5,381 nt of DNA from Thermoplasmata archaeon (GCA_021790415.1 JAJYDZ010000157.1:1-5381), one strand, 5' to 3'; positions 1-5,346 are shown, counted from the first letter of the stretch. The notes: generated from the letters alone by a model not told the origin. Program-made: numbers and translations.

Positions 1-15
1 CACAATAAAATCTGA

Positions 16-106
16 GCCGGGGTGGCTTAGTTGGTAGAGCGCCGGACTCATAGGAATATAATTCTGAGAAATCCGGAGGTCTCGGGTTCAATCCCCGATC
101 CCGGCA
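16..106 (+). tRNA. elongator tRNA-Met (anticodon CAT) with an 18-nt intron
   Basis: All four arms can be folded by hand. The acceptor stem is 16-22 with 99-105 (last pair G-U) and the discriminator is A106. The D stem is 25-28 with 37-40, the anticodon stem 42-46 with 72-76, and the T stem 82-86 with 94-98 around the loop TTCAATC. The anticodon CAT is at 49-51. The first pair is G-C, and the anticodon stem lacks the three G-C pairs of archaeal initiators, so elongator Met is favoured; tRNA-Ile2, also read from a CAT gene, is less likely. CCA is not encoded. An intron interrupts the gene between tRNA positions 37 and 38. Only 15 bases of upstream sequence are present, so its promoter cannot be judged. 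Confidence 0.95.
53..70 (+). other. tRNA intron with canonical bulge-helix-bulge splice motif
   Basis: The 18-nt insert lies directly after the base 3' of the anticodon, the usual archaeal position. Bases 47-50 (CTCA) pair with 65-68 (TGAG) to form the 4-bp central helix. The two 3-nt bulges are TAG (51-53) and AAA (69-71). The outer helix is the anticodon stem, and the inner helix is GAAT (54-57) with ATTC (61-64) around a 3-nt loop. Cutting after the second base of each bulge removes 53-70 and leaves a normal 7-base anticodon loop. The archaeal tRNA-splicing endonuclease recognises this structure. Confidence 0.93.
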
Positions 107-245
107 TACTAAACCTGTTAAATTCCGAATTGAATTTTACCAATAGATCGCAGCAGGCATGTATATACTCTGCATCCAACTTCTAAGAAAATTTGTATCG
201 ATGGGAGAAAATTTAATGCAGTTTTTTACCTAATTTTTCTTTATA

Positions 246-425
246 CTATTTTAGTGTTTTATTAGTATCTTCCTTAGCCCATTCATTATGCTCCTTGTAA
301 ATATGAGAATTGCACCCCCCTTGTGAAGTTGATACGTGGTCACACACAGGGCAAATGTAATCTATGGCATTAGAGAATGGAACGGGGCCCCTTCTATTAC
401 TTGGTCTTTCAATACATTTTGACAT
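246..425 (-). CDS. small C2H2 zinc-finger protein (59 aa), possibly the C-terminal part of a frameshifted gene
   Basis: This short frame begins MSKCIERPSN and ends with TAG. It holds one classical zinc finger: C25 and C28, then H41 and H46, spacing C-x2-C-x12-H-x4-H, within DYICPVCDHV and HIYKEHNEWAKED. Such single-finger proteins are common in archaea, probably as DNA- or RNA-binding or protein-contact factors; the target here is unknown. An in-frame TAA lies two codons before the ATG, and no Shine-Dalgarno precedes it. The overlapping frame at 362-511 carries a CVNNPC motif and, joined by a one-base shift in the GGGGCCCC run, would give one longer protein with a second cysteine pair. The finger is clear. 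Whether this short start is used is doubtful. Confidence 0.55.
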   Translation of the reverse strand: MSKCIERPSNRRGPVPFSNAIDYICPVCDHVSTSQGGCNSHIYKEHNEWAKEDTNKTLK

Positions 426-511
426 GGGTTATTTACGCATTTACCTTGTATAACGCTTTCCATAATTTCCATTATAAATTGATTAGACTCTCCTACACCG
501 CCTTCAATCAT
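362..511 (-). pseudogene. N-terminal fragment of the frameshifted zinc-finger gene (49 codons)
   Basis: The frame opens with ATG at 511 (MIEGGVGESNQ), contains QGKCVNNPCQNV with cysteines at residues 25 and 30, and ends at TAG (362-364). It overlaps the C2H2 frame by 64 nt. The two frames differ by one base. A single extra base in the GGGGCCCC run near 386-393 would read through as VIEGGPVPFSNAIDYICPVC, giving about 90 residues with two cysteine pairs plus the HxxxxH. I read this as one gene broken by loss of a base, or as a sequencing slip in the run. Programmed -1 frameshifting is possible but there is no classic slippery heptamer. Two separate tiny genes is the remaining option. Confidence 0.4.
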
Positions 512-547
512 CTCAGAACAGCATTACAAAGTGCAATACTTCTTACA

Positions 548-835
548 TTACTTCCTATGTCTCAAAGGCCATGTACCAGTCGGATCTTTATCATAAGGTG
601 AAAAGTAGAAGTGGACATCAATTAAGTTATATCTTGACTGTGCCTCAACTCCAAAGTCATGGCGTTTTGTGAAGGTGTCCTCATCTACTGTAATCAACGT
701 TCCTTCTAGAGTTTTTAGATTTGTTTTTTCAGAAGTGCCTATAGTGACTTTGATAACTTTACCAATTAATTTAGAGAGACCTTTTCTTACATTCTCTTTT
801 AATTCATTGTCCGCAATTTTTTCTCCTTTTCCCAA
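548..835 (-). CDS. small hypothetical protein, possibly Sm-like fold (95 aa)
   Basis: No family is recognised with certainty. The start is TTG (MGKGEKIADNELKE), chosen because GGAGGAG lies 8 nt upstream, an excellent match to the archaeal 16S anti-Shine-Dalgarno, and because an in-frame TAA directly precedes that site. Residues 1-22 are charged and probably helical. Residues 23-52 (IGKVIKVTIG, then LEGTLITVDED) resemble the first strands of an Sm/LSm barrel, where a G-K-x-V-x-V strand is followed by G-x-L-x-x-x-D; this is a fold suggestion only. The tail is rich in aromatics and basic residues. The gene is codirectional with the zinc-ribbon gene upstream (gap 72 nt) and the C2H2 gene downstream, and its strong Shine-Dalgarno suits an internal operon cistron. 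Confidence 0.7.
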   Translation of the reverse strand: MGKGEKIADNELKENVRKGLSKLIGKVIKVTIGTSEKTNLKTLEGTLITVDEDTFTKRHDFGVEAQSRYNLIDVHFYFSPYDKDPTGTWPLRHRK

Positions 836-855
836 GCTGAACTCTCCTCCTTATA
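836..855 (-). promoter_or_regulatory. strong Shine-Dalgarno before a TTG start
   Basis: On the minus strand GGAGGAG is followed by 8 nt and then TTG at 835. Shine-Dalgarno sites this complete are not seen before the other genes in the window, several of which look leaderless. It decides the start of the 95-aa gene, whose frame contains no better upstream codon. Confidence 0.75.
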
Positions 856-907
856 CAAGCCACATTATATCATGTATCTTTGTTAATAATGCAGCTTCAA
901 ATTATTT

Positions 908-1303
908 TCAGTCATTTGGATTATCGTCGCCTGAAAAATCCTCAAAGTTTTCGAAATCATCCGAATAATCACTACCACTCTCTTCATCATCATATTCAAC
1001 TCCTATTTCTGAGAGTTCATTGTACAGTAGACTCTCATCACTGAAAAAATACTTGCATCTTTCACACCAATACTGGAACGGACCTATAGTTGCAGGTCTT
1101 AACCGTGGAATTCGCCCTTTGTGTCCGGTTGTTACTTCATCATTATTCTTGCATTTGGGGCATTTAGGGAGTTCTATTGGTTCATATGTAGTATCACAAT
1201 TCTTGCAGTAAAAAGTCCCATAATTTCCTGTTCTTGGCACTTTATCTGTTTTTCCACAGAATATGCATTTTGGAATAACCTCTACTCTATCTACTTGGGT
1301 CAT
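908..1303 (-). CDS. double zinc-ribbon protein with acidic C-terminal tail (131 aa)
   Basis: Four CxxC pairs stand at C13/C16, C33/C36, C48/C51 and C80/C83, enough for two zinc ribbons. The first runs from KCIFCGK to FYCKNCD, the second from LPKCPKCK to YWCERCKYFF. Residues 60-75 between the last two pairs are basic (GHKGRIPRLR) and could touch nucleic acid. From about residue 88 the chain becomes strongly acidic (DDEESGSDYSDDFENFEDF), a likely disordered tail. No enzymatic domain is visible. A nucleic-acid-binding or transcription-associated role is inference from zinc-ribbon families. ATG at 1303 is preferred because an AT-rich box lies about 28 nt upstream, as expected for leaderless mRNA; a GTG at 1318 in the same frame would add five residues. 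Confidence 0.85.
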   Translation of the reverse strand: MTQVDRVEVIPKCIFCGKTDKVPRTGNYGTFYCKNCDTTYEPIELPKCPKCKNNDEVTTGHKGRIPRLRPATIGPFQYWCERCKYFFSDESLLYNELSEIGVEYDDEESGSDYSDDFENFEDFSGDDNPND

Positions 1304-1324
1304 TGTTATAGATACCACATTTAG

Positions 1325-1337
1325 AATATTAATATAT
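1325..1337 (-). promoter_or_regulatory. probable TATA box of the zinc-ribbon gene
   Basis: The minus strand reads ATATATTAATATT here, centred about 28 nt before the ATG at 1303. That is the usual TATA-to-start distance in archaea, so transcription would begin at or next to the start codon. AT richness in this region makes chance matches common. Confidence 0.45.
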
Positions 1338-1495
1338 CAATAAAGTAGTAAAACATTTTTCAGACAGTGATGTGTTGGTATTTAAGCGGTTTCTTAAGTT
1401 ACCTTTATAATTTTATTCATTTTCCAATATAATTACGTACCAGGGAAAACAAAAATCGATTAGTTTAAACCTTGTACTTTGTAGTAGCTGACACA

Positions 1496-1512
1496 ATGAC
1501 TATTTAAGTCAT
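1496..1512. repeat. perfect 6-bp inverted repeat ATGACT-n5-AGTCAT
   Basis: ATGACT (1496-1501) and AGTCAT (1507-1512) flank the 5-base spacer ATTTA. The palindrome CTTGCAAG follows at 1516-1523. They lie at the edge of the decayed zinc-ribbon remains and could be an operator or the remnant of an element end. No matching copy was seen elsewhere in the window. Confidence 0.3.
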
Positions 1513-1533
1513 CTACTTGCAAGATGATATCGT

Positions 1534-1734
1534 GCGAAAATTTCGCTGTCAGAAATGGGGTCTTTTTACTTCCAAAAGAGGTACAGATTTCGTTGCGATG
1601 GGTGCTTCTGATTCAGTCGTATTTTTTTTACAAAGACTTGATACTCATAACTGGTTCTAAGATAGATTGGGCAGATTCCATTGACAAGTAATGTCGAATG
1701 TCCCACTTGTTGGAAGTATTATTTCGATGGTACA
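1534..1734 (+). pseudogene. faint remains of a zinc-ribbon coding sequence
   Basis: The 435-bp gap between the zinc-ribbon and HNH genes has no intact gene, but one plus-strand frame carries two cysteine-pair motifs: RFRCDGCF (1585-1608) and VECPTCWKYYFDG (1696-1731 and on). Stops at 1609, 1639 and beyond separate them. Another frame reads FRCQKWGLFTSKRG just before. Paired ribbons of this kind occur at the start of many archaeal transposases and in small zinc-finger proteins, so this may be a long-dead gene of that type. The signal is short, and chance cannot be excluded. Confidence 0.25.
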
Positions 1735-1738
1735 ATAC

Positions 1739-2989
1739 TTATTCTACTATCTTCAAAGATGCAGTGTACTCATTTCCGTTTAAGTTGAACTTTATCAAGT
1801 CTTCATTATGTTCTATAACCACTCTGTTCCCATAATCAAACTCTTTGTGATGATTGGGGCAAAGTACCAGGATATTTTGTGGTAATTCGTTACCCCCCCT
1901 GTTTTTGGGCTTTATGTGTGCACCTTCAACATATAGTTCTCCATTCCTCTTTTTAATAGAGATCTCGCAAATTTGACACTTGAAACCTCTATTCTGTTTT
2001 ATTAAAGAAATCGCCAATTGGTCTCTTTTTAGTCGCTTTCCATTTACATTTACATACTCACTATCAATAGAATTCAAAGCCCTTAATCGCTCTGCTGCAT
2101 CGTGAGATGATAAGCCCATCACCACTTCATCCATTTTCTCTTCTTCTTCGGAATTAGTTTGGGATAACGCTTCCAACCTAACATCTATTGGCAATTTTTT
2201 AACTATTTCTGATAAGAATGCTGCATGAGTTGGAGGCCAAGGACTAATCTGCCAATTGAAAAATACTGGTTCATCAGTTTCAGGCACAATAGATAGGTAA
2301 TTCAAAAGTCCTGCATAGTAGTATTTTGCATCACCTTCAACTCTAATGAACAAGTAGATTAGGTCTCCTCGAATATTTGATTCTCTAAATCTTTTTATTT
2401 GAGGATCACTCTGTTTTTGGTGTTTTTGGGAGTGCCAACGAATAATTCCACTTTCGTCTACCCATTCTTTTCCTGTGTTGTGTCTTCCCAGAGTTACGAA
2501 AAATATGGTGTCACCTTTTGATGTATTTACTGAAATTAAGCCAGATTGTCTCCAAGTTGGAGTCATATTTGATTCTCCGAATATCCTCAATAAATCCTCC
2601 CTACTATACTGATTATAAAGAACTAAAGATGTTTCAACCGTTCTCTGCAAATCAATTCTATAAACTTTGAAAGATTCGTTAACACTCTTTATTCCCCAAA
2701 GACCGTGAATACTTGGATTGTATAGTGTAACTACGCCTCTATCCAGCTTGAAAAGAAAATCATATTTATCACGTCGTTCAGTAATCTCATGTTGATTTAT
2801 AGGGTAATTTATTCTGCCTTCGGAATTGACCGATGCAGCGTTGATTTCATCTGTTAGGGACTGTTTATTCGTGTGACCGTAATGAATTGATGCAAACTGT
2901 ATGATTGTCTTGTTTGTAGCAGTCCCACCGCTGGATACTACCGCTTCTTTGATCATCTCATTCAAAGTTGTCATAATTGGTGTACGCAT
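1739..2989 (-). CDS. HNH endonuclease with winged-helix-like N-terminus and DUF3427-like middle domain (416 aa)
   Basis: A probable DNA endonuclease of restriction type. Residues 7-98 (from MTTLNEMIKEAVVSS) resemble winged-helix domains found at the front of restriction-type nucleases. Residues about 120-250 match the pattern of DUF3427: YSREDLLRIF, FFVTLGR, a W-x-SQ motif (RWHSQ) and LIYLFIRV, ending in a Y-x-G segment. An acidic linker (NSEEEEKMDE) follows. Residues 335-390 form an HNH nuclease: C338 and C341, then EGAHIKPKNRGG with H358, then LPQNILVLCPNHHKEF with C377, H380 and H381. CxxC with CxxH would bind a structural zinc. Proteins of this make-up are found in defence settings and may sense modified DNA; that role is inferred. 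No methylase is nearby, which fits a methylation-dependent enzyme. An alternative ATG at 2974 fits a leaderless start and the usual family beginning. The gene lies 28 nt after the 113-aa gene. Confidence 0.88.
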   Translation of the reverse strand: MRTPIMTTLNEMIKEAVVSSGGTATNKTIIQFASIHYGHTNKQSLTDEINAASVNSEGRINYPINQHEITERRDKYDFLFKLDRGVVTLYNPSIHGLWGIKSVNESFKVYRIDLQRTVETSLVLYNQYSREDLLRIFGESNMTPTWRQSGLISVNTSKGDTIFFVTLGRHNTGKEWVDESGIIRWHSQKHQKQSDPQIKRFRESNIRGDLIYLFIRVEGDAKYYYAGLLNYLSIVPETDEPVFFNWQISPWPPTHAAFLSEIVKKLPIDVRLEALSQTNSEEEEKMDEVVMGLSSHDAAERLRALNSIDSEYVNVNGKRLKRDQLAISLIKQNRGFKCQICEISIKKRNGELYVEGAHIKPKNRGGNELPQNILVLCPNHHKEFDYGNRVVIEHNEDLIKFNLNGNEYTASLKIVE

Positions 2990-3017
2990 TTTAAAATAAA
3001 AATATTAGTCTTTCTAT

Positions 3018-3359
3018 TCATTTATCCTCATCATCCATGTCTTCATCAAAAGCTTCATCTTCAGCAGTCTCAAGCTCCTCTGCCCTGGTTATAGTATCAT
3101 CTATTTCTGTAATCCTGCGTCTTACAAGCGCAGATGCTTCCAGTTTCTCATTGAGTTTGGGCTTTCTTTGGTAGTAATCGGCCATCACGCACCAGCAATA
3201 CTGAGTAATATTTCCATGTATGAAACCAAAAATGTAGTTGTGGTTCGGGTTTCCAGATGGGTGGAGACTTCGAATATAATCAAGATTAATTTCTGGATCA
3301 CTTACCCAAGTATCTATGTCTTTTTCTATTTCTCCGCGTAAAGTTGAGTCCATCGCCAT
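3018..3359 (-). CDS. conserved-looking hypothetical protein with acidic tail (113 aa)
   Basis: The family is not named. The N-terminal part (residues 5-30) is charged with regularly placed hydrophobics (EIEKDIDTWV, INLDYIRSL). Residues 41-63 form an aromatic and hydrophobic stretch, NYIFGFIHGNITQYCWC, too polar and short for a confident membrane span. Residues 68-98 look like an amphipathic helix, and the last 20 residues are nearly all acidic. The layout suggests a small helical partner protein, possibly of the AbrB-like regulator encoded upstream, which it overlaps by 62 nt, or of the HNH nuclease downstream; both are inference. An in-frame TAA lies two codons before the ATG at 3359, so the gene cannot extend further. 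A second ATG at 3353 is possible. TTTATTA centred about 27 nt upstream may be its own TATA box. Confidence 0.75.
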   Translation of the reverse strand: MAMDSTLRGEIEKDIDTWVSDPEINLDYIRSLHPSGNPNHNYIFGFIHGNITQYCWCVMADYYQRKPKLNEKLEASALVRRRITEIDDTITRAEELETAEDEAFDEDMDDEDK

Positions 3360-3576
3360 GCATTGTTAATATTTTTAACTGGTAATAAATGCTTGTTATC
3401 CATGTTGCTGGACCACCCATAAATTGAATTTTTGATTTGTTCAATCCATCTTCCTCATAAAACCCAACAATATCCTCTTCCTTTATCCCAAGTTTTTCCT
3501 GTACTTTCTTTGGAATTGTGACGCGTAAGGAACTTCCTCTCTTGGAAGTATGTGATACTTCTATCAATTGTGGCAT
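3298..3576 (-). CDS. AbrB/MazE/SpoVT-type DNA-binding protein (92 aa)
   Basis: Residues 1-52 form a swapped-hairpin AbrB domain: MPQLIEVSHTSKRGSSLRV, then TIPKKVQEKLGIKEEDIVGF with the signature S-L-R-V-T-I-P and the L-G-I-x-x-x-D helix turn. Archaeal proteins of this type bind DNA as dimers, act as repressors, and include antitoxins that regulate their own operon. The start ATG at 3576 is chosen over an in-frame TTG at 3585 because it fits the family N-terminus and has GAGG 11 nt upstream. Beyond the domain the C-terminal 40 residues (from QFMGGPATW) look unlike the family and run through the beginning of the 113-aa gene, ending in a basic stretch. The tail may be genuine or may follow a frameshift. 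Position at the head of the set suggests it regulates the downstream nuclease. Confidence 0.82.
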   Translation of the reverse strand: MPQLIEVSHTSKRGSSLRVTIPKKVQEKLGIKEEDIVGFYEEDGLNKSKIQFMGGPATWITSIYYQLKILTMHGDGLNFTRRNRKRHRYLGK

Positions 3577-3687
3577 TAAGAGCAAAACCTCTTAGTAATT
3601 TTGTTTAGTGATATTTTGGCAACAGAAAATAAAGCTATGATCAACAAATCTTGAAAGTCTCTATGAGATAATACATCGGGAATACTA

Positions 3688-4455
3688 ATGGGACTGGAAT
3701 TAAATGAAAAAGAGATTTTCAGAAAGAGAGATGATCTTATTTAAAATGCTAAGAAATGTGCAATTTTAACAAAGTTAAATGTTGAAATTGAATCCAAAAA
3801 AGTCGACACCTGAAGAAACTTGGAAATAGGGATTTCTTCCTTGCCGAATTTGCTGGTAAGATTGCTTATAGTCAACAAGCAAGATCGGACAAAGTAACTG
3901 ATATGTTAGAAACAGGAATCTTTAGGGAAATCTTCGTAGATTTCAATGTAGATAAAGTGGCCAAAATGGATAGTAACGAAATCACTGACAAGTATTGAGG
4001 AAAGATTGCGGCGATTCGATATAAGAGGAAAGTAAGAAGTATAGTTGATTGCGCCAAAGCTCTAATGGTCTTTGAGACAGGTGGGCTCTCACTTGACACA
4101 TATTTTAATGATATCCCAAGATATGCTACGAAACAACAAGATATAGACACATTTTGGAAAGAATTTAATTCTCCAAAATCAACACTGGAATTAGTAGGAA
4201 TGCCATTTTTAAGAATACAGTCAGCTTATTACATTTACTATTAGATCTTGGGTTCTATTGCCTAAAACCTGACACAGTTGTTATGAATGTTGCATCCAAG
4301 TGCTTAGGGATTGTTCCTTACAAAGAAAAAAAGAACTACCCTGAAAAGGACCGCATCATAGTTGTAAGGACCATTCAAAGATACTCATTGGAAAATAATC
4401 TTAGACCAGAGGTTGTAGACCTATTTCTCCTAATAGAAGGAGGGCAGAAATGGAC
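3688..4455 (+). pseudogene. decayed DNA glycosylase gene (HhH-GPD / 3-methyladenine type)
   Basis: Read through its lesions, this is one coding sequence of about 255 codons. It starts MGLELNEKEIF, has a stop TAA at 3742-3744, shifts frame between about 3796 and 3812 (an A6 run is there), then gives LGNRDFFLAEFAG, TDMLETGIFREIF and DFNVDKVAKMD. TGA at 3996-3998 replaces what is probably Trp (DKY-stop-GKIAAIRYKRKVRS). A further one-base loss in the T5 run at 4206-4210 breaks MPF-FKNTVSLLHLLLDLGF. The rest reads KPDTVVMNVASKCLGIVP, then RPEVVDLFLLIEGGQKW. The middle pattern (V-A-x-M, I-x-x-x-Y-x-x-K-I, R-x-K) and KPDTVVMNVASK, comparable to the V-D-T-H-V segment of HhH-GPD glycosylases, suggest an alkylated-base repair enzyme. 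That assignment is moderate; the decay is clear. From 4283 to about 4455 one frame is still open. Confidence 0.68.
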
Positions 4456-4985
4456 CATTATATCGTGGCGCATAACAATACCACACCTCTTGCACCTGGG
4501 AGTATGTTTTGACATTGTCACACCATCAATCAATTGTTCAATCCAAGGAGGTTCTCTTTTCCATCTCTCTTTAAATACATCATGACCAGTTTGTCAATAC
4601 CCTTTGAAGGATCTCCTTCTCCCACGCTCTTGATCCAATCCCATTCAGGTAAGATTATTCTTGTTTTCCCCCTTTCCTGCCCCAAAACAAAATTAACATC
4701 TATATTCGGACTATCTTCAGTGATCCTTTCAATTATGAACTCAAGTGCGTAATCATTGGGGCCACCGAAGCATGTGTATCCTGTCTCCCTGCATCGGTCT
4801 TCAGCTTGTTTCCATGCGTTCCCCAGCTTTTTCTTAGTGCTGCGAAATAGTTCTTCAAAGGATTTTTATGCCTTTATTACATTATCTTCCACCACCAGAT
4901 CAGAAAAACCATTTTCATACAGTGCCAGCTTCTCTTTCAGTTCCTTATTCTCCTGTCTGAGTTTGTAGTATGTTGCAGTGCTCAT
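4436..4985 (-). pseudogene. broken gene for a coiled-coil and zinc-finger protein
   Basis: ATG at 4985 opens a frame beginning MSTATYYKLRQENKELKEKL, a short coiled coil. Codon 40 is TAA (4866-4868). Beyond it the same frame stays open for 111 codons: KSFEELFRSTKKKLGNAWKQ, YTCFGGPNDYALEFIIERI, INVNF-like strands and RIILPEWDWIKSVGEGDP, to a TGA at 4530-4532. A shift near 4585-4605 restores HDVFKERWKREPPWIEQLI and then SKHTPRCKRCGIVMRHD with HFC, half of a zinc ribbon whose last cysteine pair is cut off at the junction with the glycosylase remains. No family is recognised. Composition is GC-richer than its neighbours (32 of 60 bases G or C at 4741-4800, against 20 of 60 at 1981-2040), suggesting separate origin. 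Stop readthrough cannot be excluded. Confidence 0.62.
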
Positions 4986-5027
4986 GCAGTATTATGGATG
5001 TCTGGGGTATTAATTTCCCGTTAGCTA

Positions 5028-5074
5028 TTTTAAAACTTTAAAAACCGTTTAAAGTGCATTTAAACAGTTAAAAC
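5028..5074. promoter_or_regulatory. cluster of TTTAAA palindromes with a 27-bp inverted repeat, likely operator
   Basis: TTTAAA occurs at 5029, 5037, 5048 and 5059, with a near copy GTTAAA at 5067. The steps are 8, 11, 11 and 8 bases. Within it 5043-5069 is an inverted repeat: AAC-c-GTTTAAA, spacer GTGCA, TTTAAAC-a-GTT, with one mismatched position per arm. It lies 43-89 nt upstream of the ATG of the broken gene at 4985, a position fitting an operator or promoter. The 11-base steps place sites on nearly the same DNA face, which suits cooperative binding by a dimeric regulator. Confidence 0.5.
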
Positions 5075-5313
5075 CCTCTACAATACTAACTCTATATGTG
5101 AATGGTTAAAAGTTAAACAATTTTAGCTAATTGGAAAGGTTTGTAGATTTTTCCTATAATATACTTATACTATGCACGGTCCAATGATGTCCGAATAGTT
5201 ATATCGATATTTTTGGATAAAAATGTTATAGTGAAAAACGCTGTATAGCACTGTCGGGATGCAATTTTTCAAATTTTGGGTTTCGATACTTAAATGCTAA
5301 AGTATAGGCGTTT

Positions 5314-5346
5314 CCGATTATTTTTTCTTCAACAATCGGTTTTTTG
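5314..5346 (+). terminator. weak hairpin followed by T-run, possible terminator
   Basis: CCGATT (5314-5319) pairs with AATCGG (5334-5339), with two more T-A pairs inside after one mismatch, and the right arm is followed by six T. No plus-strand gene ends nearby in the window, so its use as a terminator is doubtful. Confidence 0.2.

Noticed and set aside
386..393. GGGGCCCC as a programmed -1 frameshift site
   Set aside because: It does not form a classic X-XXY-YYZ heptamer in the upstream frame and no strong downstream stem was seen; a lost base is simpler.
669..968. Open plus-strand frame of 99 codons
   Set aside because: It is antisense to the Sm-like gene and the end of the zinc-ribbon gene, with low-complexity Ser/Phe-rich translation and no start signal.
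1020..1324. Two overlapping plus-strand frames of 63 and 67 codons
   Set aside because: Both are antisense to the zinc-ribbon gene, whose four CxxC pairs show the minus frame to be the coding one.
3996..3998. TGA in the glycosylase as a selenocysteine codon
   Set aside because: The position fits a mutated Trp codon (TGG), no SECIS-like hairpin is evident, and other stops and frameshifts in the gene point to decay.
3872..4150. Minus-strand open frame of 92 codons
   Set aside because: It is the antisense shadow of the glycosylase relic; the plus strand gives recognisable peptide motifs on both sides of the TGA.
4534..4968. Plus-strand open frames of about 70 codons each
   Set aside because: They are antisense to the coiled-coil/zinc-finger relic and translate to Ser/Phe/Leu-rich low-complexity chains.
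5029..5073. TTTAAA sites as a CRISPR-type or replication-iteron array
   Set aside because: The units are only 6 bases with 2-5-base spacers, too short for CRISPR, and no replication initiator gene is nearby; an operator is the more modest reading.
5232..5271. TGAAAAA / TTTTTCA inverted repeat
   Set aside because: Seven A/T-rich pairs around a 26-base loop are expected by chance in such AT-rich DNA.
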